Assembly: GCA_002917075.1 (NCBI GenBank)
Contig: NTMA01000021.1
Span: forward strand, 124,001 to 188,000
Length of the DNA stretch: 64,000 nt
Direction: 5' to 3'
Source: Hawksworthiomyces lignivorus
Taxonomy: Eukaryota > Ascomycota > Sordariomycetes > Ophiostomatales > Ophiostomataceae
The number at the start of each line of letters is the position of its first letter. Position 1 is the first letter of the stretch. This document shows, in pieces, positions 24,401 through 35,745 of this stretch. A model generated the notes under the pieces. It was not told where the DNA came from. It searched no databases and was given only the letters and a program-made list of their open reading frames with translations. The position numbers were made by a program, and so were the translations under genes.

Positions 24401-24690
24401 CGAGGACGGCGAGCCGAGCCTGAAGCTGTGGGCCCAGACGCTCCTGGTGGAGGACAGGGCTGACCACAGCATGAGCTTCCAGCAGTGGATGGGCAACCTG
24501 AGAGAGAAGGTGGGTTCTCGGTGACGCTTCTTCGCTCCTAATTCTTTTTTTTTCCTTTTAATCCTCTTCTCCTAACCCCTAGTCCCTCCCCCCTTCTTCT
24601 CTCCACTCTTACTATCACTTGATTTTTAACCCTTTTGTCCAAGTACGGTTTCACCGCTAACTAATCTAACTGCTACAGGTCGTTCAGTAA
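21466..24690 (+). CDS. SEC24: COPII coat subunit Sec24
   Basis: Sec24 is the cargo-binding subunit of the COPII inner coat; it pairs with Sec23 on ER exit sites. Predicted exons are 21466..22113, 22245..24509 and 24679..24690, giving about 974 aa. Exon 1 codes a Pro/Gln/Gly-rich disordered N terminus ending at [20 protein letters not shown]. Exon 2 carries the zinc finger (Cys281, Cys284, Cys303, Cys306), the trunk ([15 protein letters not shown]), beta-sandwich, helical and gelsolin-like regions ([18 protein letters not shown]). The last exon contributes only VVQ and a stop: the protein would otherwise read into the GTGGGT donor and end in GSR. The ending LREKVVQ matches the family as remembered. 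The start codon follows a long pyrimidine-rich leader. Confidence 0.95.
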
Positions 24691-27600
24691 TTGGAATACG
24701 TTTGTTTCTTGACGTTCTGTTTACTTTTGCAGTGGAGTTGCAACACTGCCAGGGAAAGAACCAAAATTCATGGCTTAGGCACAGCAAATTCGATCATAAA
24801 AAATGTGTAATGAGGGGAGAAAGGCCGAGCTTGTCGACGAGGGAATGGAGCCGACTAGTTGTATAGACATCAAAAGAAAAGAAATCATAAGTACCAGAAG
24901 TGAACTAAGGCCGCGAGATCATCGTATCCAGCTTTTTTTTTTTTTTTTTTGTGAAACCAGGTGTGACCCTCTGGTCGTCCACTCGTATTGGAGCAGGCTG
25001 CAAGCCTGACACAAAACGCCAGACCCCAACCCAGAACCAGAAAATCGGCCTTCCCTTATTATTTCCTCTTTTTGCTCCTTCACTCCACTATACGTCATTC
25101 GGCAGCTCGGTAGCGGAGACCATGCGGCACAATGCTGGCCCGGCGTTCCGAGAGAGACAACCCTGGCGCCTGCACCTGCGGAAAGGCGAATGGAGGATGC
25201 GCTCTCTCTTCTCGCATGGCTATCGCAGGCCGACTGCAGGGCGTGAGCATGGACATGGGGTATGGGCATAGGACAAAGGAGAGGGAAGCAGCATATATAA
25301 ATAGAAACACGCTGGGAGCCACTAATGTTAAAAAGCAAATCGGAAGCCGATCTGCCAATCCAACACAAAGAGGACAAAGGCAGCAATCCAGGAACAGCCA
25401 ACAGCCAAAAGAGGGTTTTACCCGTCTTTAAACGTCGTGGGCCCAACCTAAAACGACATTATTTTCTTTTTTCGCTCGCTGAGCCAGAAACGTCCGCATA
25501 TGGCATTATTTCACGCCTCGTAGCGTACTTCCGGGCGGCGCTATCGAGCTCTCCACCACGATAAAGTGGGCTATTTTTAATCAGATGCTCCCTCACCCAA
25601 GCGCCTCTGCCCATCTTGAAACGAGACTTGGATGTGATCGAAACACACGCGCTGGGCGCGCAGCGCCTCAATACGAGCTCTGATTGGGTGGGGCCGGCCG
25701 TCCTTTCATTCAGTGAGAATGCACAGCAGAGACATGCGTGAGGGATCGCACTGAAGCAGAGGCACAGGACGTCGGCCGTCTGCTGAAGAAACGAGAAAAA
25801 GAAAAAAAGAGGGTGTGTTCACTTGCCATCGGCGCAATCGGTACAGAGAGAGGGGGGTGGTGCTGATTGATGTTGGGGGCCGTTTGTGCTACCGGCCCTG
25901 CAAAAAGGCTTACAATTACTGTAGCTATTTACAGGGACTCGATAATACCGGACGACTCGCTGCACAAAGCATAATACGCATGAAGGCGCAAAAGGTGCAG
26001 AAAAGCAACGAAGCAGAGAAAACAGCGAAGCAGCGACGCGAGAGCAGAGATGAAGAAGGAAAAGGTCGCAAGACGTTGTGTGCCGTCTTCTCTGACAGAG
26101 AGAGCTGCGCTCTGCCATTGGTCTACGTCGGTGTGACGGCTGCAGAGGAAGAGCACAGAGGGGACCCCTCCTTCTTGTCTCCTCCCCTTTCTTCTCCTCT
26201 CGTCTCCTCTCGTCTCCTCCTGTCTCCTCTTGTCTCCTCCTGTCTCCGCCTGTCTCCTTGACTCTGCTCTGTTCCCATCACCCCTCCTTTGCTTCTGTGC
26301 AGTTTCGCACTTTTCCTTGTGTGGAGTTTTGTGAGCACTATCGTAATCGTAAATGGCGAGAAGAGCGAAAGGCCAAGATAGAACGATACTTTGGCTTTCT
26401 CTTCCCTTCTGTAGCAGAAGCATTGTATCTCACATATACTGCTTCTCTTCCACCCCCCCCCCCCCGGGCTTTTTTTTGGATTTCGTTTTTAAAGAGTAAG
26501 TCTGGCCATTTTGAAATTTCTCTTCAGATGTTTCTCTAGCCTCCTTTTCCTCTTCCTTTATTGCCTCCTTCTTCTCTGCCAGTGCTCGTCCTCTAGCTAT
26601 ATCTGCCCTATTTTGCTCTCTTCCCTAGCTTGCTAGTTCAATTAATATTCATAGACTATCAAGCTTTCCCCTCGAGTCTGCCCACTTACATCTAGCCTCT
26701 ATACATAGATTAAGCTCCAAACTAAGCAGAACCAGCGCAGCTCGCCCAGAAGCAGTTATCCGGAGGTGTTCTTTTGTCTGCACCATCCTCCTGGACGCAC
26801 AGAGCCCAGTATCCAAAACAGCAGCGCGGGGCAGCTTTTGTCGCAAAACGGTCCCACTCTCGTGTGTTTCTTCACCTCTCTAGATCCTCCACTTTCCGTC
26901 TCCGCTCAGTTTCTTTCTTTGCTCTTCAGTCTGCCCTTCTCTCTTTCCGCCAAATCTCTCCTGCCTCGACGATACTTGGACAACCGTCTCGTCGCTTTGT
27001 CTCGTCTCTTCCAAATACTTTGCATTGCCTAGTTAACCAGGTGAGTAGCAGACCCGCAGACCCAGCTGGCCAAGGTACTTTCCCGTGAGCTGTGCCTTGA
27101 AGCTAGACTCTGTTCTATTCGTTGCTCTTCGCTTCGCCTCTGCTTGCCTCTCCTCTCCGAAACCACCCCTTTCACTCGTTGAAGATCATACAAGCACATT
27201 CTCCTGCTGGAATGGGAAAGAAAAAAATAGAAAATTAAGACGGGCAGACGCAACCTTCCACCAATGTGTCTTCCTCTTTGTTCCTGAGCTTGCCCACGCA
27301 TCGTACACAGACGCCGGATAATTTTTGTTGCTTCTCGTCTTTTTTTCCCACATTTCATCGTCATCGTCTGTCCATCTTCGTCTTGCTCACTGTTTTGCTA
27401 CCAAGTGTGCAACACAGCAAGGTATGCATGACCAGTAGATGCACACATTTATATGCACAGCTGCACACGCACTTATACGCACCTACACATACGTTCCCCA
27501 TACCTGCACGGGACCTAGGCCCAGAAACCCAAAAGAAATAAGAGAAAAAAAGAAGAAGAAAAAGAAACAGAAAACCTCCGCCTAGAGCAGCGTCTGACAT

Positions 27601-29057
27601 CTTGTTCCAAGGGGTTTCGCATTCCACTCCATCTCGTCCGAGAGCATTTGATCTACACCGTTCCATACCTTCTGGAAGCTTTCTCCCGTCTTGAATCAGA
27701 GGTACGTTCTCAGGCAATTCCGGGGAATCTTCCTCTTGCCTTGTCGCTGTCTCGATTCCCATTCCTATTCCCCTTCCTTTCCTACCTCCCTCTGCGCCTG
27801 TCCCTGTCCATCTTTCACCATTCCTTGTAATCCCAGCTTTTTCTCTCACATCTGCATACCCACAGACGCTTCGTCCTCGCCCTGCTTCCCGTCTCCCTTG
27901 TTTTATTTTGCCAGTATTTTGGCTTTTTTTTTTTTTTGGTATTTACGGGCACATTTCGCCTCCTGCAAAGGCAATCATGTGCTGCTAACGTCGTCCCATC
28001 TTTCTCACGTTGCATTCCGATATTCTCATCTTCCTCGCTTCTGTATCTCGTCCATCTCTCACATATACACTACACGCACAGGATGCACTCAGCCAATTGA
28101 TTGTCTTACCCGCGCATTTCCCTTACGCCCAGCCAGTCTGTTCTACTCCCTCTTTTGCCCTGCAGTCATTTCCATAAGGCCCCTCCACAAATAAGCTCGA
28201 GATCCTCAGCACTTACAACGCTACCAGCCGCTAGTTCCGCTGGTTAGCCCAGAAATCCCAAGCACCAGCGCTGAAGTACAAGCGGTATATTTTATCTTGA
28301 GAGCCAGTCCATGTACCACATACATGGTTGATCTTTTGTTCCTATACTTTTCTTTAATTGTCCTTCGCGCCGGCCCGTTTTCTCATTCATCTTCGTCCCT
28401 CGTTTCGCATAGAACGGGGCCAGTGTGCAGGGTGCATGTGCTTGGACTCTGATTTGGGTACTCCATGCAGACTACTGACCTCCTGATTTAGAGCGCCCGT
28501 TAGTTGGGTGGACCGCCCCTCTCTCTGTTGCTTCAGCTCCCAAGCGACCCCATCCGTTGCCGATACGATACAAAACTCTCTACTTGTGCAATTCCTCCAT
28601 CTTTGAGCCTTTCAAGTCGCAAATCTCCCATCAGCTTTCTTTTTTTTCTTTTCTTTTCGCTCCGCAAGACGATATATTCGAGACATCGAATTCGCATCTG
28701 TCAACGGATTTCATCGATTAGAAAGACCCTTCTGGAGCCCTCCCCCCACATACCGCTGTCAGCCAACCTGCTGGTCCTGCAGCAACGCGACATTGGGTCC
28801 CTTTTAATTGCTGCCCGCCCCTCCCCCTCCAATACCGTTCAGGTATATTATATTTCTCTGTTATAACAGCCACGCATTTTCACTTCTGGGTATCTTTGTT
28901 CTCAATCACGCCCACGAATATACACATACGCTCGGGTTTGAGTGATATATCCTCCTCGCCTGACCACACTCCCAAGAACCAACCAGCCTGGTTCCTTGCG
29001 GTCACTCACAACAACAACGATAACAGAGCTCAACTCTGCGAGAATTTCTAGTTCATC
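24691..29057. other. 4.4-kb gene-free region upstream of the MAP kinase
   Basis: No gene is supported. It contains an 18-T run at about 24932-24949, a C-run near 26453-26465, a 10-bp pyrimidine array (26191-26260, listed separately), and long stretches of C/T-rich sequence from 26,500 to 29,000. Scattered open frames of 100-175 aa are low-complexity or overlap one another. A long promoter, 5' leader or noncoding transcript serving the MAP kinase gene is possible but unproven. Confidence 0.45.
26191..26260. repeat. Seven-copy 10-bp pyrimidine tandem repeat
   Basis: Units of 10 bp with consensus YGTCTCCTCY run in exact phase from 26191 to 26260, the first and last slightly diverged. The array is intergenic, 2.8 kb upstream of the MAP kinase start. 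The reverse strand reads as an Arg/Glu-rich pseudo-frame. Confidence 0.85.
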
Positions 29058-30380
<1,323 letters not shown>

Positions 30381-31320
30381 TGTATCATCTTGTGCGTGCA
30401 TTTTTGTGTGTGTGTTTGTGAGTGTGTGTGCCTGGCAACGAATATGGACAGTTTAGTTTTTGCCTATCGTGTGAGAAAACATCTGGCCAGCGTGTGTTTT
30501 TTATCACAGGACCAAAAAGGCTCCATAAGAGCCTTCGGGAATGTGTATCGAGGCACAGCTGGTTGGTTTAAAGGTGAGGAGAGGAATAGAGGGCGATGGG
30601 CTAGGTGGAAAAAAAATAGAAGCTTGCTGGGCCGAAAGGGAATCTCATTTGTATGGAATCTACAGGCGGAACTGGATATGACGAAAGTTAGGGAAACGAC
30701 GCCAAATCCTGCTTCTTCCACCCTGTCTTCCTTTTCTTCCATCATTCCGCTGGATATTTGCTGCTCTTGTCCCTTGCTGTTATACCTTGCGTCCTTTTAC
30801 TCTTGATATTAACATTCATATCCCTCTCATCTAACTTGTTTCTTTTTTGTTATGTTTCATATATTATATACATTCTATCAATATCGCTTTCATGACTACA
30901 GCTCACCTGTTCTGTGTATCTAAGTACTGAAATGAGATTGAACAGCAGACAACAACGCTAAATCAGCTCTAACGGTGGTCTGGTCCTGGGTCCCTGATTA
31001 AACTTCGCTGATTTTCGTGGGTACCTAATGTCACCCAATAGAGGTAGAAGAGAAAAGAAGATAAAAAATAAGACGAGGTCTATTATCCTATCGTGGGCAG
31101 TCATGTCCCGTTCATGTCGTGCTATGTTTTCATGTTGTTTTGAACGCCAAAGCCAAATGGGAAATCCCAGTGACAAAACCATAAAAAAGGGGAGAATCCA
31201 AAGAATTAGGAGGAAGCCGTAAAATATACCAGAGCAGATGTTTCCAAAAAGTAGATGCATCCTCCGCCCTCTCCCACGTCTCCCGCCTGTTCTGCTGGAG
31301 AGAAGAACGCGCCAGATGAG
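30381..31320. other. Convergent intergenic region MAP kinase / OXR1
   Basis: A 940-bp spacer between converging genes. A GT-rich run lies at 30391-30432, just after the kinase stop codon. The rest is AT-rich without a recognisable gene. Confidence 0.5.
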
Positions 31321-32636
31321 CTATCGCCTCGAGCCAATCACCCACAGCTCCACGCCGAGCACACCAAACTTGTCGCCTTCGTCGCTCAGCGGCTGGTTCC
31401 CAAATGTCAGGCACGTTGCGCTGATTCCTTTCTCCAGGCTGTCGTCCAGCCACAGCCCGTACTTGCCGTCGCCGCCGCCCACGCTCAGGCTGTGCGCCTC
31501 GCAGTAGATAAAGTACTCGTTGACGCCGCTGTACGGAAACGCGCTGAAGCGGATAGATGGGCTAGGAGGCGGCTGCGACGGGGACCGCGGAGGCGGCGGC
31601 GGGTGGGGCGACGATATGGCTATTGGCTGTGTGGGGCTGTCAAGCCCCGGTATCAACAGCTCCGCGTCGGCGGACCCGGTAGGTGCAAAAGCTGCTGTCT
31701 GGAATGTCGGGTGTGTGGGTGACGCGACAATGGTCGTGCTTCGTGTGGTCATGTTGGTCGTGTCGGCCGAGGGGGGGGGGGGGGAGCGGGGCCAGGACCG
31801 AGGCTCGCCACAGAAAGCATTCGCCGGTGCCAAAATAATGCGGCGACGGGTGGGGGTATTCAGTCAGATAGGCACCGAAGATCTGGGAGGAAAGCGTCAG
31901 CGGAGGAGCAGAAGAACCGGAGGGAATCCTACAGGGACATGAAAGAAGGAAAAAAAAAAGGGCGACATACCCCCCCTTCCTGGTCTTTGACGACCAGCAC
32001 AAAGCCGCTGCGGTGCTCCGCATAGGTGGCGATCTTCTCGTACAGCGTGGCCAGGCTAGCGCCGTCCTGGTCGAGGCTGTACGCCAGCTTCCACTCGTCT
32101 TCGATGCGCAGCCGCTCGGGCACCATGATGCGGATCTCTTCGGCGATGGGGGCGGTCAGCAGGCGCGCCGACGGCGGGGTGTCGGCGTGGAAGCCTACGA
32201 GGGCGAGCGGCTCCAGAGGCGGCGGCCGCATGGGCGAGGCCGTGCGGGCAATGTGCGGCGGCGTGTAGACGCCGTCGACGCCGTTGGCCGGCGCGTGCAG
32301 ATAGTGGTGCAGCGGCTTCGGCGCGGGAAACGTTGAGGGGTGGCCCAGCGAGCGGCTGCCAGCGCTGCTGTGGCTGCTCTCTGCGGAGGTGAGGTGGCTG
32401 GGCTGGGAGGAGGCGGCGGAGGAGAAGGACGAGGACGACTGCATCTGGCCGGCCGGGTCGGACGACAGCCGGCGCATGATGCCGCCAAACGCGTTGTACA
32501 GGGAGCTCGAGAGGAACGACGACGAGCCGGTGGTCGACGTGGGAGTCGCGGCGCCCGACGAGCTCGGCGGCGAGTGCTGCGAAGCCGTATCGGCAACCGC
32601 ATGTTCGGCAGAGTGTCGGCTGCTATAGTAGCTCAT
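31321..32636 (-). pseudogene. OXR1: Oxidation-resistance protein 1 (TLDc), frame broken at a G run
   Basis: Oxr1 TLDc proteins protect against oxidative damage; fungal Oxr1 also promotes V-ATPase disassembly. Exon 1 is 32636..31971 (MSYYSSRHSAEHAV, a long Ser-rich N terminus, then the TLDc start IRIMVPERLRIEDEWKLAYS). An 88-nt intron (31970..31883) joins to exon 2, 31882..31321. Exon 2 begins IFGAYLTEYPHPSPHYFGTG and ECFLWRASVL, then loses frame in a run of 14 Gs (31771-31784 on the plus strand) inside a low-complexity linker. The conserved C-terminal part (FSAFPYSGVNEYFIYCEAHS, SVGGGDGKYGLWLDD, FGNQPLSDEGDKFGVLGVEL) lies in another frame; one G fewer would make exon 2 continuous. All TLDc blocks are otherwise well kept, so a base-calling error or slippage is more likely than true decay. 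A complete gene of about 408 aa is probable. Confidence 0.85.
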
Positions 32637-33531
32637 CGCCGCGATTGCGCTGCGGTCGCTGCAATGGGGAGAGATACGAGCTGGAGAGCAAATGTCGAAG
32701 CGCGGGCAAGAAAGAAAGGGAGGCCGATATTCCGGAAGAGGAAAAGCGAAATCAGAGACGAAGAGCGTTGCGCAGTAGATGAATCAAAAAAGGATGCCAG
32801 GCGACGTTAGGAGAACCTAGAAGACGGGTGGGAGACAGGAGGAGAGAGAACGGATGATGATCGCAGACGAGAAAGTACCTGACGGAAAACAGCAGAGAGG
32901 CGCCAGAAGCCCGATTCGCGGTTTCTGCGTGGCGTTTTGGTTCCTATCCAAATGAAGCGTCCAAGCAGACTGTTTGCTTACAAGCAGGACAGTATGTGGT
33001 TTACAAACAATGCGTTCATTGGCTTTGGCTTCTATTGCTTGCACGCACATTCCTTGGCCTTCCCCCTCCTTCATCCTAAAATCATTCCAGCAGTAGAAGC
33101 CAAGATGCCAAGCTAAAAGTTGCACGAGGCCGTAAACGCGGGGCAGGCGAACTTAGGAGTCAGCAGATGCATAATGCTAGCAGAGCAACTAATCACCGCT
33201 GTAAGCACACCCTGCCAGCGGCTCTTGAATGCCTGTCCCATAAGGCTGACTGAGCCAGGCCTCTCAAAAAGTCCGCTGGGTTCTTAGTGACATAGATCAA
33301 GGAACTCCGCGCACTCGCCAAATATTTGCAGGGCTAATGATACGCGTTCGCTACGATTGTCGGCTCCAGGGGACCCGATCTCAGTTAATAGCATCTCACG
33401 TCTCACATTCCCTGCCAAATACATAGGGCGCTGACCCAGATTCATGCACGCAAAAAAGGGAAACCAGAAGCTGCTTGATGCACGGGTTCGATTCATTTTG
33501 TGTACAATGCTACTTGCTATGCTGTCTCCCC
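32637..33531. other. Intergenic HEM4 3' / OXR1 5'
   Basis: An 895-bp spacer between two minus-strand genes. It should hold the OXR1 promoter and leader and the HEM4 3' end. No gene is recognised; overlapping open frames here lack family content. Confidence 0.45.
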
Positions 33532-34623
33532 CTAGGCTCCGGCTCCCCCCCGCGCAGCCATGAATTCCTTGATTCCGCGCAGGATCCCCTGCGGGCTCGG
33601 CTCGCTGGCACAGACGTCGGGCTCGAAGCCAAATGTGTCCTGGAGATAGGCCCGCGTTGTCGGGCCGATTGTCGCCACATATGTCGTACGTGAAGCAAAG
33701 GACTGCTCGCCCGTGCTCTCGGCTCTTGCCTTCCCCGTTTCCGGATCCAGCAGGCCGAGGTGGGCCAGCATGCTCTCGCAGCCGGTCGGCGAAAAGACGA
33801 CAGCCCACCGAATCGACCGGTCTTGCGTGGCCCCCAGCACCTGCTGAAAATCTTCCGCAAAGGAAGCCTTGACGCCGGTGCCGTAAACGACAATTTCGTG
33901 GACCGGGATGTGAGGAGGGGAGTCTTCTGGATTTCCCTCCCGGCCTTTCGCATCGGCGCCGTCTGCCGCACCATCGTTGCCGCCGCCCATGAGCACCTTG
34001 GGGATAATATCGCGCCTCTTCTCACCGACCACAAAGAGCAATGGCGACAGCCGCGCCGAAGCTCCCGCTGTGGCCCTGCCAGGCCGGCGCAGGCCAGCGT
34101 AGTGGCCGCGGATGTGGTGCGCCAGATCCTCGCCGTTCCCCGTGTGGTCCCCAGTCACATACAGTGGCGGCTCCTGGCGCACGGCGCGCAGGGCACGCGT
34201 CGTCGCTGGGCCGACGCTGTATATGGGCACATCCTGCAGGTGCGGCCAAGATGTCCCGCTGGCTTCGTCGTTGTGCCCCTGCGCGACGACGTCGGCAAAC
34301 GCCTCGACAGCCCGCTGGGACGTAAAAATCATGCCGCCATACTGGCAGGCGCTGCTGTCAACGCCGCTGGCATCGCCGCGAAACTGCCGGCCGACAAGCA
34401 GCTCGCTCAACTGTGCGATGCCGGCGTCATCAAAGCAGTGCTCTAGAACTGGCACGAAGATCGGCTCGAAGCGCAAGCCGCCATCATCAGAGTTGACCGC
34501 GGCGGTAGCAAAAAGCTCATCGTACGCATCAGTCGGTGTCGATTTAGTCTTCAGCAGCAGCACCGGAATGGGCGGCGAGTCGGTTGATAGTGTTGCGGCT
34601 GTAGCTGCGGCCATCGACGTCAT
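33532..34623 (-). CDS. HEM4: Uroporphyrinogen-III synthase
   Basis: Converts hydroxymethylbilane to uroporphyrinogen III in heme synthesis, in the cytosol of fungi. A single exon encodes about 363 aa, starting at the ATG at 34623 (MTSMAAATAATL). The frame is open further upstream, but the earlier start would be TTG inside an A-rich leader. The two-domain HemD pattern is visible: PVLLLKTKSTPTDAYDEL at the N terminus, MIFTSQRAVEAFADVV, YSVGPATTRALRAV, LLFVVGEKRRDIIPKVL, VVYGTGV, WAVVFSPTGCESMLAHL, YVATIGPTTRAYLQDTFGF and the ending GILRGIKEFM. A Gly/Asp-rich insert separates the domains. The gene shares a 435-bp upstream region with ERV1. Confidence 0.93.
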   Translation of the reverse strand: MTSMAAATAATLSTDSPPIPVLLLKTKSTPTDAYDELFATAAVNSDDGGLRFEPIFVPVLEHCFDDAGIAQLSELLVGRQFRGDASGVDSSACQYGGMIFTSQRAVEAFADVVAQGHNDEASGTSWPHLQDVPIYSVGPATTRALRAVRQEPPLYVTGDHTGNGEDLAHHIRGHYAGLRRPGRATAGASARLSPLLFVVGEKRRDIIPKVLMGGGNDGAADGADAKGREGNPEDSPPHIPVHEIVVYGTGVKASFAEDFQQVLGATQDRSIRWAVVFSPTGCESMLAHLGLLDPETGKARAESTGEQSFASRTTYVATIGPTTRAYLQDTFGFEPDVCASEPSPQGILRGIKEFMAARGGAGA

Positions 34624-35058
34624 GAGATGGTGTTGCGCATTTCTGCTTGGGTTCCATTTTTGGCTTTTTTTTTCTCCTTGTTTTTTTTCTCTCAATGGAA
34701 AACCTTCCCGGAGAGCCTATATTCGATTCGGATTGGACTGGTCATGTTTTAGCGGCTCAGCGTAATTGCTCCCCACAAGCACCAGTAGAGACCCGAAATT
34801 ATTAGCGGACATGCCACTCTTGCAGTAACGAGTATTGTTGGTTAGTGGCGGCGACTTTCTTTTTATACAGGCTGACAAATTGAATCGTGATTCGCTCAGC
34901 TCACATAGTCATTCAACGGCGGAAGCCAAATTCTCGAAAAGCCATGGACCACAACATAACTTCGAGCTATCTCCCCAAAAAGCTTCTACCTCTACGCATT
35001 TCCTGCCATCCTACCTAGTATTTTTTTTTTTTTTTTTTGCTTGGGAATCTATAGCTCA
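34624..35058. promoter_or_regulatory. Shared upstream region HEM4 / ERV1
   Basis: A compact 435-bp spacer between two divergent genes, so it is probably a bidirectional promoter. It has T-rich runs near 34665-34690 and a 17-T run at 35022-35038, close to the ERV1 start codon. Specific factor sites were not identified. Confidence 0.55.
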
Positions 35059-35745
35059 ATGGCGGCTGATACGAGGCAATCCGGGCAGCCGAGTGTAGAG
35101 GCTGAAGCGCCAAAGAGGATCCCCAAAGGCGTTGTCCTGGGCAAAGATGGAAAGCCGTGAGTTATCCTATTCGCTCACTTTCACTTTAGCTTACCGCTTC
35201 GCCGTTTTTCTATATAATCCAAGCGTCTGCAGCTCTCTGGCTCTAACAGTTCGTTTTGAAGATGTCGGTCATGTACGTCCTTTTCCGCGTGGGCCAACCA
35301 AACGAAATCGGCTCTGAAGACGGCCTCGCCGGGATCTGCAGGAACAGCCGCAGCCGCCGCCCTAGCAGCCACTGCAGCCGCTACAACAGCATCTGGACCG
35401 CCATCTGACTGCCCAGCTGATGTCGAGACGCTTGGTCGGGGCACCTGGACGCTGCTTCACACGATCGCAGCCCAGTACCCGACACAGCCCACCGCCAGTC
35501 AACAGGCTGACGTCCGCGGGTTCATGGGCATCCTGTCGCGGCTGTATCCCTGCTGGGTATGCGCTGAGGACTTCCAGACCTTCCTGGCAAAGTCGCCGGT
35601 GCGGACGGCGTCGCGCGACGAGTTTGGCCGCTGGCTCTGCGCAGCGCACAACGAGGTGAACCGCAAGCTGGGCAAGCCCGAGTTCGACTGCAATCTGTGG
35701 GAAGAGCGGTGGCGGACTGGGTGGAAAGACGGACGGTGTGACTAA
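35059..35745 (+). CDS. ERV1: Mitochondrial FAD-linked sulfhydryl oxidase Erv1
   Basis: Erv1 reoxidises Mia40 in the intermembrane space, passing electrons to cytochrome c or oxygen, and so drives disulfide-dependent import. Two exons, 35059..35156 and 35262..35745, give about 193 aa. The 105-nt intron has donor GTGAGT, branch CTAAC and acceptor GAAG. It splits the proline codon just before the shuttle motif CRSC (residues 34-37) and is confirmed by CRSCTSFSAWANQTK reading straight through. The FAD domain begins at CPADVETLGRGTWTLLHT; the catalytic pair is C130-W-V-C133 and the structural pair Cys159/Cys176. An Ala/Thr-rich linker of about 30 residues separates the shuttle arm from the domain. 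Ends ...WKDGRCD, typical of the family. Confidence 0.95.

Noticed and set aside
33482..33500. A GGTTCGATTC string resembling a tRNA B box
   Set aside because: The flanking bases cannot form the five-pair T stem, and no acceptor stem or A box lies at the right distance.
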